Origin: Anaerolineaceae bacterium UBA5224
GTDB taxonomy: Bacteria > Chloroflexota > Anaerolineae > Anaerolineales > Anaerolineaceae
DNA: 33,628 nucleotides
NCBI GenBank assembly: GCA_002409365.1
Contig: DHUW01000013.1
Location: 8,989-42,616, forward strand
Direction: 5' to 3'
Part shown: piece after piece, positions 1 to 6,467 of the stretch
How positions within the stretch are numbered: position 1 is the stretch's first letter
Layout of the letters: the number at the start of each line of letters is the position of its first letter
Position numbers and translations under genes: made by a program
The notes under the pieces: model-generated
Told to the model about the DNA's origin: nothing
Databases searched by the model: none
What the model saw: only the letters and a program-made list of their open reading frames with translations

Positions 1-2
1 GG

Positions 3-1178
3 CTTATGTTGGCAGGGTTGGGCTTGCTCAAAAAACCACGCAAAAAAGCAACGAAATCAGATTTGCTCAGCACCATCCGCCAGATCCATAACCTGCAGCT
101 GGACACGATTTCGGTGGTCGCCCGCGCTCATCTGCATATCCTCTGGTCGCGGCTTGGAGTTTACAACCCGACCTGGCTGGAAGAACTACATGCCGAAGGT
201 AAGCTGTTTGAATATTACTCGCATGGCGTCAGCCTGATGCCGATTGAAGATTACCCCCTTTCCCGCTCGATGATGCTTACAAAATTTATCGGCTGGGACA
301 ATATCAACGACTGGGCTGAGAAGAATGGAGAGATTGTTGAAAAGGTTTTGCAGCACATCCGCGAAAACGGCGAGGTGCGCTCAGCTGACTTTGAAAATAA
401 AAGGTCACGCGGAGCATGGTGGGACTGGAAGGTGGAAAAAGTCGCCCTGGAGCACCTTTATTATCGCGGAGACCTGATGATCTCCCGCCGGGATAAATTC
501 CAGCGTGTTTACGACCTGCGCGAACGTGTTTTACCCACCTGGGATGACAGCCAGGCTCCGAGCTACGAAGACGCGGTCAAGGCGCTGACACTCAACGCCG
601 TCAAAGCACTCGGTTTGTCAAACATCCCTTGGGCAGCTAATTATTTTTATCTAAAGAAGGCCGAAACCGCCAATGCATTGAAAGATTTCGTCCGTGAAGG
701 TTTAATTTTCCAGGTGAATGTGGAAGAGCTGAAGGGCAATCCATTTTATGTTCACTCAGAAAACCTGCCTTTACTTAATGAGGTGCTGGAAGGGAAACTT
801 CGGCCCACCTTATCCACGGTTCTGTCACCTTTCGATCCCCTTGTTAGTGATCGTGCCCGCGCCAAGGACCTATTTGGGTTCGATTATCACATCGAATGCT
901 ACACCCCCGCCCCGAAACGCAAGTATGGTTATTTCGTCCTGCCAATTTTACATAAGGGCACCCTGGTTGCGCGGATGGATGCCAAAGCGTGGCGTAATGA
1001 AGGGCGTCTGCAGGTGATCAAGTTGTATCTGGAAACTGGCGTAAAACCTACGGTTACCCTGGCAAAAGGACTGGCTGATACGATCAGAACCTATGCCGCC
1101 TGGCAGGGACTTGATAAGGTGAATGTTGATTGGACTGAGCCTGAAGGTTTTCGCGAAAACTTGTCAAAAGAATTGTAG
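3..1178 (+). CDS. YcaQ/AlkZ-type winged-helix DNA glycosylase (5' end cut by window)
   Basis: The protein matches the winged-helix family (formerly DUF1006) that includes E. coli YcaQ and Streptomyces AlkZ, DNA glycosylases that remove bulky alkylated bases and unhook interstrand crosslinks. Seen directly: the motif QLDTISVVARAH, about residues 31-42 counted from the ATG at base 6, then an LFEYYSHG segment and a basic, aromatic-rich C-terminal half. The active-site pair is Q-x-D (Q31, D33), as in YcaQ, rather than the Q-x-Q of AlkZ. The frame is open to the left edge, and family members usually carry ten or more residues before the first hydrophobic segment (here LMLAGLGLL). The real start is therefore probably outside the window, and the ATG at 6 is internal. 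Substrate is inferred from the motif only. Family assignment is confident; exact lesion specificity is not. Confidence 0.82.
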   Translation, partial: LMLAGLGLLKKPRKKATKSDLLSTIRQIHNLQLDTISVVARAHLHILWSRLGVYNPTWLEELHAEGKLFEYYSHGVSLMPIEDYPLSRSMMLTKFIGWDNINDWAEKNGEIVEKVLQHIRENGEVRSADFENKRSRGAWWDWKVEKVALEHLYYRGDLMISRRDKFQRVYDLRERVLPTWDDSQAPSYEDAVKALTLNAVKALGLSNIPWAANYFYLKKAETANALKDFVREGLIFQVNVEELKGNPFYVHSENLPLLNEVLEGKLRPTLSTVLSPFDPLVSDRARAKDLFGFDYHIECYTPAPKRKYGYFVLPILHKGTLVARMDAKAWRNEGRLQVIKLYLETGVKPTVTLAKGLADTIRTYAAWQGLDKVNVDWTEPEGFRENLSKEL

Positions 1179-1355
1179 GAGCACATGTCCCACGTGACTG
1201 GGATATCATCGATATCTCATCCCTCTCCTTTGGAGAGGGTCGGCGAAGCCGGGGTGAGGTATTTGTAGGTCAGACCTGGTCGGGTTGTCTTATTGGGCAG
1301 GAGTAGCAAGAAGGGGTAATGCCATCATCAACGCTTACTAAAGTTGTCACAAGCC
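1179..1355. repeat. Intergenic spacer with CCCTCTCC hairpin repeat element
   Basis: This spacer lies between the ends of two converging genes and holds no convincing ORF. At 1221-1239 there is a perfect 8-bp stem, CCCTCTCC-TTT-GGAGAGGG. It is followed at 1241-1251 by a smaller stem, CGGC-GAA-GCCG, and then GGGTGAGG. A GATATC-ATC-GATATC hairpin precedes them (1202-1216). Stacked short hairpins of this wording resemble dispersed intergenic repeats seen in many bacterial genomes; that is recollection, not a search. The element could also act as a transcription barrier between the converging genes, but no T-run follows either stem. Confidence 0.4.
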
Positions 1356-1892
1356 TTAACCACCGAACAAAAATTCCTTCTCATCCGCCCAATGGAAGCC
1401 CTCTTTCCAGGCAAACATCATCAGGCGGTCAATCTCAAATTTCCAGCACAAGTCCTTTTGGTTCAAAAACCGGGCTGCAGCTTCCAGGTCGCACATACTG
1501 GTATCATTCATTGAGAGCGTTATATGAGGAATCCATTCACCTGGCTGGTAGAACAGCGATGGGTTGTGCCAGTAAGGACTTAACGCCTCCCATAATTGCT
1601 GATGGAGGGCAAGCAGCTCGGTTGTCGGTACAATTCGCAAAAACATCACCGGATCTTTATCCGAAAAGCGGGAAACAATATCGGTTTGTACTTCTATCGG
1701 CTTTATTTCAGTGCAAAGAATTGAGAGCGTCTGAGCATATGCCTCATCGTAAGAATCTGCAAACTGCCAGGTGAAATGCGGCTTTGGACGAATAAAAGTA
1801 TGCTGACAACCAAAGTGCGCATCCAGTTCAGTCCAGATACCCTCGACTGCCTGGTAATAAGGCTCGGGTAATAAGGTCACTAAGGCTTGCAT
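1356..1892 (-). CDS. 2'-5' RNA ligase / 2H phosphoesterase family protein
   Basis: A 178-residue protein with the two H-x-T signatures that define the 2H phosphoesterase superfamily: HFT at residues 39-41 and HIT at 123-125. Spacing and overall length fit LigT-like and cyclic-phosphodiesterase members, which act on 2',5' or cyclic phosphodiester bonds in RNA or nucleotides. Both catalytic His and Thr residues are present, so the enzyme should be active. The physiological substrate cannot be read from the sequence. The gene is transcribed away from the M23 peptidase gene. Its ATG has no Shine-Dalgarno sequence but sits six bases after TAACAT on its own strand, in line with a leaderless message. 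A 151-codon ORF overlaps it on the other strand but lacks any recognisable domain. Confidence 0.8.
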   Translation of the reverse strand: MQALVTLLPEPYYQAVEGIWTELDAHFGCQHTFIRPKPHFTWQFADSYDEAYAQTLSILCTEIKPIEVQTDIVSRFSDKDPVMFLRIVPTTELLALHQQLWEALSPYWHNPSLFYQPGEWIPHITLSMNDTSMCDLEAAARFLNQKDLCWKFEIDRLMMFAWKEGFHWADEKEFLFGG

Positions 1893-1968
1893 AACATAAT
1901 GTTATCACGCCGGGCGGCTGGCAAAAGGTTTTGGGATCGTTTTTTCAAGTCGTGATATTATCTTGGGC
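1893..1968. promoter_or_regulatory. Divergent promoter region (2H phosphoesterase / M23 peptidase)
   Basis: Between the two divergent start codons, the reverse strand carries TAACAT (1904-1899) ending six bases before its ATG. The forward strand carries TATTAT (1956-1961) ending seven bases before the ATG at 1969. These are -10-like boxes placed so that transcription would begin at or beside the start codon. AACAT-A-ATGTT (1893-1903) is a short perfect palindrome over the reverse promoter and could be an operator. No convincing -35 was found for either. Confidence 0.4.
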
Positions 1969-3168
1969 ATGAATAACACTTCTCCATTAAATGGAAAAGA
2001 TGCTTTAACGTCGGACAATACCGAGGTATTCGAACACCTTCCCGGTGAAGCCCTGGCTGAAAAATTTTGGACCAGATTCACCCAGTTGGGTCTCTCCCAG
2101 GGGCTATTTCGGGCTGTCACACTGGTCACGACCATCCTGGTCATGCTGGTTATGGTCTGGGTACTGCGTCGTTTTTATATCAATGCAGACGGCAGCATGG
2201 TGACCCAGCTGCAGATCCCCGACCCTGCCCAGGCAATAACAGCACCTGAGCTGTTGATGCCTCCATTAAACGCCAGCGCCCAGGCAACCGGGGGAGTGCA
2301 GCGCGACACTGCCGTCGATACTATTTTGCCCGTTCGCAACCGCAGCGACCTCAGCACCTACACCGTTGAACCAGGAGATACCCTTTTTTCCGTAGCGACC
2401 CGTTTTGGTCTCTTACCTGAAACTGTATTATGGAGCAACCGTTACAACATCAGTGATGATCCCCACATGATCTACCCCGGTCAGACCTTGGTCATCATGC
2501 CAGTGGACGGCACTGTGCATGTCTGGAGTGCCGGCGAAGGGCTGAATGGTGTTGCCGAGTTCTACCAGGTGACACCCGAAGCCATCATCAACTGGCCTGG
2601 TAATAACCTACATCTTGCCACCCTGGGCGATTTGGCAAACCCCAATATCGAACCCGGAACGATGCTGGTCATTCCAGGCGGGAAAGGGGAATTTTCTGAT
2701 TGGCGAATTCCCCGCATCACACGCGAAGACCCTGCCGCAGCGGTCAATGTCGGTCCCGGTGCTTGCCCGGAAAGTTATGACGGTGTGCTTGGTACGCTCA
2801 ACTTTACCTGGCCGGTAAGCTCTCACAACCTGTCAGGATACGATTATGCTCCTTCAGCCAATCACTTTGGTATAGACATTAGTGGCAACATCGGCGATCC
2901 GGTCTCAGCCGTGGATAACGGTGTGGTTGTGTATGCCGGTTGGAACGACTGGGATTATGGCAACATGGTCGTGGTCGATCACGGACAGGGTTGGCAATCA
3001 CTTTATGCCCACATGAGCACGGTAGATGTAGTTTGTGGTCAGGAAGTCTATAGCGGCGATCTTGTGGGAACAATCGGCGAGACTGGCATGGCATTCGGAC
3101 CGCACCTGCATTTCGAACTGCGCAATGATGAATATGGACGGGTCAATCCCTGGGACTTTTTGCAGTGA
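1969..3168 (+). CDS. Membrane-anchored LysM / M23 family metallopeptidase
   Basis: Predicted cell-wall endopeptidase of 399 residues. Order seen: a short cytoplasmic N-terminus; one membrane segment around residues 45-66 (VTLVTTILVMLVMVWVL); a linker; a LysM domain around 130-182 (TYTVEPGDTLFSVATRFG ... YPGQTLVIMP); a second, degenerate LysM-like stretch around 185-235; and a C-terminal M23 domain. The zinc-site residues are complete: H299-x3-D303, H348 in LYAHMS and the HLH motif at 379-381. This differs from EnvC/NlpD-type M23 proteins that lack ligands and act only as activators. M23 enzymes cut peptide cross-links of peptidoglycan, and LysM binds glycan. I prefer the ATG at 1969 over an in-frame TTG two codons earlier, because the ATG lies at the leaderless distance from TATTAT. 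The stop overlaps the next gene by four bases (GTGA). Confidence 0.87.
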   Translation: MNNTSPLNGKDALTSDNTEVFEHLPGEALAEKFWTRFTQLGLSQGLFRAVTLVTTILVMLVMVWVLRRFYINADGSMVTQLQIPDPAQAITAPELLMPPLNASAQATGGVQRDTAVDTILPVRNRSDLSTYTVEPGDTLFSVATRFGLLPETVLWSNRYNISDDPHMIYPGQTLVIMPVDGTVHVWSAGEGLNGVAEFYQVTPEAIINWPGNNLHLATLGDLANPNIEPGTMLVIPGGKGEFSDWRIPRITREDPAAAVNVGPGACPESYDGVLGTLNFTWPVSSHNLSGYDYAPSANHFGIDISGNIGDPVSAVDNGVVVYAGWNDWDYGNMVVVDHGQGWQSLYAHMSTVDVVCGQEVYSGDLVGTIGETGMAFGPHLHFELRNDEYGRVNPWDFLQ

Positions 3169-4010
3169 AACGCCTGATTCAAAGCATCATTTTGATCCTT
3201 GCTGTCTCTTTGCTGACCGCCTGCAGCGTTTTCAACACGCCTCCTGCACCAACCAAGACGCAAACCACCATGCCTACGCGCACTCCAACGATTTCACCAA
3301 CAAATACCTTAACCCCCACTCCGACCAACACCGCCACTCCGCTGCCGCCCACACCAACGGCAACACTGACCCAACAAGAGCAGGCGAATATTCGTCTCTA
3401 CGATGCCAGCCTGACTTACATGGCGTCAACACCTAAAAAAGCACTCGAGGTTGCCCGTTCGATCGACTTCACCGATGGACCTTACGAATCACCTGATAAT
3501 ATGTGCGGACCACTGACCGTCGCTATTATGCGCGATGCTGGCTTTCTGCCTGAAGAAGCCGAACCTCACGACATGTGGCTGCTCTGCCCGAGGAAAGATG
3601 TGCCAGAATGTCACGGATTGCGCATATTAGAGCGTACCTTTTTTCCACCAACTGAGTATAATTACATCTGGGTTGATAAAAGTATAGGCAAATATGACTG
3701 GCGCAATAACCCACTCATGCCAGGTGATTGGTTGTACCTTTTTGTGCTCAAGGGAGTTTCCAATTACACCGGTTTTGACCATATGATCGTGGTAACAAGG
3801 GTGGATGAACGGGGTCGTGCCTATTCGGTCACTAACATCAATCATGGTGATGGTTTTGTGATACGGGAGGAGTTACTTTACGATCCCAGGCGTCCTGGTC
3901 AGGGATTGTTTTACGAACTGAGTAACGATGGATTAAGACAAGAGCTTGGCATGACTGGTACAGCAGGTTTTTTGTTAATCCGCGCCAAAAGTCTCAATCC
4001 CATTAAGTAA
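3165..4010 (+). CDS. Lipoprotein with Pro-Thr linker and possible Cys/His hydrolase domain
   Basis: A 281-residue exported lipoprotein, not recognised as a named family. Seen: a signal peptide ending in a lipobox (LLTAC, Cys20); a Pro-Thr-rich linker around residues 26-68 built of TPTNT/TPTPT units; then a globular domain. That domain contains NMCGPLTVAIM (Cys114) near its start and GFDHMIVV (His206) about 90 residues later, followed by a polar segment with NINHGDGF. Cys then His in this order and setting recalls papain-like amidases (NlpC/P60, CHAP, C39), so a wall hydrolase is possible, but this is inference. Translation starts at a GTG that overlaps the M23 peptidase stop, so the two are probably co-translated and may act together on the cell envelope. 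Confidence 0.65.
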   Translation: MKRLIQSIILILAVSLLTACSVFNTPPAPTKTQTTMPTRTPTISPTNTLTPTPTNTATPLPPTPTATLTQQEQANIRLYDASLTYMASTPKKALEVARSIDFTDGPYESPDNMCGPLTVAIMRDAGFLPEEAEPHDMWLLCPRKDVPECHGLRILERTFFPPTEYNYIWVDKSIGKYDWRNNPLMPGDWLYLFVLKGVSNYTGFDHMIVVTRVDERGRAYSVTNINHGDGFVIREELLYDPRRPGQGLFYELSNDGLRQELGMTGTAGFLLIRAKSLNPIK

Positions 4011-4117
4011 ATACAAATTTCCCATAACTATTGTATAATCATTTGCAATTGCTGTTAAAATGAATTATTATTATATAACTAAGGACAGCTAGTTCAGTTC
4101 TAATAAATGGAGGAAAT
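4011..4117 (+). promoter_or_regulatory. Promoter and possible MarR operator upstream of marR-family gene
   Basis: An AT-rich spacer with -10-like TATAAT (4034-4039) and TAAAAT (4056-4061). The 8-base palindrome GCAATTGC (4045-4052) lies between them. MarR proteins commonly repress their own promoter through inverted repeats overlapping the -10 region, so this is the natural operator candidate, though short. The gene itself has a good Shine-Dalgarno sequence (GGAGG at 4110-4114). Confidence 0.35.
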
Positions 4118-4564
4118 ATGAGGAAAGAAGATTTTATCTGGGATTTGTGGAATTTAACACGTGAGTTACAGCGCAGTCGCCTGGGATTGTGTTTCGAATT
4201 TTGCAAGAAGTACGATTTAACCCAACAGCAAGTCAGGATTCTCCTGCAAATTAAAGCCAACGAAAATACAACGTTGACAGAATTGGCAGAAGAGCTGGAT
4301 ATCAATCCGGGCAATCTGAGCAAAACCTGTAAAGTTCTCGAGGAGAAAGGTTTTATCCAAAGGACTCGCCATGACGACGATAAGCGCGTTTGGACGATTG
4401 TTTTGGATGAAGTAGGAATCAAAGCCACTGACGAGATCGCTCAGCACATCCAGGAGGTATTCACCGTATTCTCAAAGAAACATAAGACCGAGGATTTGAA
4501 ATCCCTGTTGGCTTTACTCAGGGAATATGCTGATTTTTACCACGAGTTGGTGACAAAGAAGTAA
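4118..4564 (+). CDS. MarR family transcriptional regulator
   Basis: A 148-residue MarR-type winged-helix repressor. Visible in order: an N-terminal dimerisation helix; a helix-turn-helix region from about residue 36 to 78 (LTQQQVRILLQI ... LTELAEELDINPGNLSKTCKVLEEKGFI); the beta-wing with the characteristic D-D-K-R (HDDDKRVWTI, residues 87-96); and C-terminal helices completing the dimer interface. MarR proteins bind DNA as dimers and usually release on binding small aromatic or oxidising compounds. No effector can be inferred here. The start has a clear GGAGG. The gene appears to have its own promoter. The next gene also has its own -10 box, so co-transcription is not required. Confidence 0.85.
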   Translation: MRKEDFIWDLWNLTRELQRSRLGLCFEFCKKYDLTQQQVRILLQIKANENTTLTELAEELDINPGNLSKTCKVLEEKGFIQRTRHDDDKRVWTIVLDEVGIKATDEIAQHIQEVFTVFSKKHKTEDLKSLLALLREYADFYHELVTKK

Positions 4565-4592
4565 TTCTATAAATCTTTGCTCGCCTCCGTGT

Positions 4593-4598
4593 TAAAAT
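4593..4598 (+). promoter_or_regulatory. -10 box of leaderless MEMO-family gene
   Basis: TAAAAT ends six bases before the ATG at 4605, with no purine-rich ribosome site in between. This is the distance expected if transcription starts at the A of the start codon. Confidence 0.4.
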
Positions 4599-4604
4599 AG
4601 GGGC

Positions 4605-5480
4605 ATGAAGGACTTTGCAGGCGAAAATATCCGCACATCACCAATAGCAGGAAGCTGGTACCCAGACGATCTAACACAGTTGCGTCGGATGCTTGCCAAC
4701 TTCCTGGACAACGCTGACCCACCCAATTATAGTGGGCGGGTCAGGGCGTTGGTGTTACCCCACGCGGGTCTGTATTATTCGGGTCAAACTGCTGCTTTCG
4801 CCCTTAAAGCGATTGAGGGTCAGCGCTATAGCCGCGTGATCATAATTTCGCCATCCCATAATTATTACCCGGGTGACGTCCTCTCGAGCGTGCACGATGC
4901 TTACCAAACACCGCTCGGGCTTGTGCCTGTTGATCGTGATTCGCTCACTTTCCTGGGCAACAGGCTAAGCGAAGACGGACTGGATCTTAATTTAATACGC
5001 AATGATCGGGAGCATTCGGTCGAGATCGAACTGCCCTTCCTTCAATACCTCCTTCCAGAAGGTTTCCAGTTGATTCCGCTGATGTTGATGAATCAATCGC
5101 TCACAATGGCGAAAAACCTCTCAGGAGCACTGACCGAAGTGATCACGTCGTTCCCTGGAGACGAACCAACCCTGCTGATCGCTTCGAGCGACCTTTCTCA
5201 TTTTTATCAACAAAGTCAGGCTAACCGCCTCGACCAGCGCTTGATCGAAAGCTTACAAAACTTTGACCCGACCATATTTTACGCGTTAAAAGCCGCTCAC
5301 AAGGCGGAAGCCTGCGGATATGGCGCCATCGCGACAGTTTTGCTGGCAGCCAAAAAACTGGGTGCCAGCCAAGTGACCATTGCCGATTATCGCACTTCGG
5401 GCGATGTTAGCCAGGACTACACTTCTGTGGTTGGTTATGTTTCAGCCATAATCTCGGAAGGTGACGATGAAGGTAAGTAA
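4605..5480 (+). CDS. MEMO family protein (AmmeMemoRadiSam system protein B-like)
   Basis: A 291-residue protein covering the full MEMO fold. Diagnostic stretches are AGSWYP (15-20), PHAGLYYSG (52-60), SPSHNYYPG (82-90), EHSVEIELPFLQYLLP (136-151), SSDLSHF (194-200), ACGYGAI (236-242) and the C-terminal YRTSGD...YTSVVGY. The three residues matching the metal-binding triad of human MEMO1 are all present: H53, H85 and C237. The family is related to extradiol dioxygenases. In many prokaryotes it is encoded beside an AMMECR1 protein and a radical SAM protein. Neither partner is in this window, so this is a stand-alone copy, and its biochemical reaction is unknown. The start is supported by the homologous N-terminus and the -10 box six bases upstream. 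Confidence 0.88.
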   Translation: MKDFAGENIRTSPIAGSWYPDDLTQLRRMLANFLDNADPPNYSGRVRALVLPHAGLYYSGQTAAFALKAIEGQRYSRVIIISPSHNYYPGDVLSSVHDAYQTPLGLVPVDRDSLTFLGNRLSEDGLDLNLIRNDREHSVEIELPFLQYLLPEGFQLIPLMLMNQSLTMAKNLSGALTEVITSFPGDEPTLLIASSDLSHFYQQSQANRLDQRLIESLQNFDPTIFYALKAAHKAEACGYGAIATVLLAAKKLGASQVTIADYRTSGDVSQDYTSVVGYVSAIISEGDDEGK

Positions 5481-6453
5481 ATGTCCTGCCAAACCGACCC
5501 TGATCGTTGTTTTGTGTGTCTTCCTGGTGACGGGTTTTGCTGCCTGCACCCCGATCTATGAAGGGCGACCGACTGCCTTCCCAACGCAAGCGCCCACCGA
5601 TACAGTAGCACCGACAGCGACCTCCACTTTCACGCCGGCTCCAACTTCGACAATGACCCCGACGCCAACCCTGACCCCCACACCCACGCTGGTTCCAACG
5701 CCCACCTCCACCTTCACCCCAACACCGATCCCAACCCGCCTGGCGAACCTCCCCGTGCTAATGACCGGTAACCAGGTTGTGGATTGGTCCTACTACTATG
5801 TAACCCAAAAGGAAAACAGGGCAGACGGCGGATTGCTCAACCTCTCGGGAATGGTCTCATTCCAGTTGATGGACCGCGGTATTCACAGCGAAACTATCAA
5901 GGTTCTCGGTGAGGATGTGACCGTATTTTATTTGCGCGTTCGTCATCAGTTCAATAATACTCTCTCAGAAGTAAAACTGATCATGACCGGATTCTATGGT
6001 GCCAACCTTGAAATTCGCAACCTTCCTGCCGATGGTTCCACCTATGTCAGTGTTCATTCGCGCCGAGCAACCGACCTGTTTGAACCTTGGAAAATTCACC
6101 AGGAGTGGACCCTTCCGCCTTCCCAGCGCGAGCCGCTCTTTAACACCATGCGCCTATCAGAGCTGGAACAATACCTGCGGAATCTGCCTGAGCAGGTCAT
6201 CCTTCTCGCAGACCATCCCGTTATTCTGGAACGGGACAGTTGGAATCAGCTTTACCTCGACATGGACCGCGTCAGCGCATCAGCAGCCCGTTTCTCTCCC
6301 TTCTTTGCTTTCAACGAATTGAACCAAATGACCGGGCAAACCACGATGGCCCTCGTCTGGCAAAACTATCTGAGCAGTGGTACTGATATTCCCGCAGATC
6401 AGATCAACAAAATGGTCTTTTCTGCTGACTACCTGGTTTTTGTTACACCTTGA
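5467..6453 (+). CDS. Putative lipoprotein with long Pro-Thr linker, unknown function
   Basis: I do not recognise the globular part of this 328-residue protein. Seen: a signal peptide with a hydrophobic core (LIVVLCVFLVTGFAAC, Cys27 as the likely lipidated residue, with an unusual Phe at -3); then about 55 residues almost entirely of Pro, Thr, Ser and Ala in TPTPT-like repeats; then a roughly 230-residue domain of mixed hydrophobic and charged character without metal or catalytic motifs that I can name. The linker probably spans the wall and displays the domain outside. The ATG at 5467 is preferred to a GTG two codons earlier. It overlaps the MEMO gene by 14 bases, which suggests co-translation, although a functional link is not evident. 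Confidence 0.7.
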   Translation: MKVSKCPAKPTLIVVLCVFLVTGFAACTPIYEGRPTAFPTQAPTDTVAPTATSTFTPAPTSTMTPTPTLTPTPTLVPTPTSTFTPTPIPTRLANLPVLMTGNQVVDWSYYYVTQKENRADGGLLNLSGMVSFQLMDRGIHSETIKVLGEDVTVFYLRVRHQFNNTLSEVKLIMTGFYGANLEIRNLPADGSTYVSVHSRRATDLFEPWKIHQEWTLPPSQREPLFNTMRLSELEQYLRNLPEQVILLADHPVILERDSWNQLYLDMDRVSASAARFSPFFAFNELNQMTGQTTMALVWQNYLSSGTDIPADQINKMVFSADYLVFVTP

Positions 6454-6467
6454 CCGAAGGTGCTTTG

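Noticed and set aside
1319..1774. 151-codon forward ORF over the 2H phosphoesterase gene
   Set aside because: Low-complexity, Ser-rich translation with no domain; the reverse frame has both H-x-T motifs.
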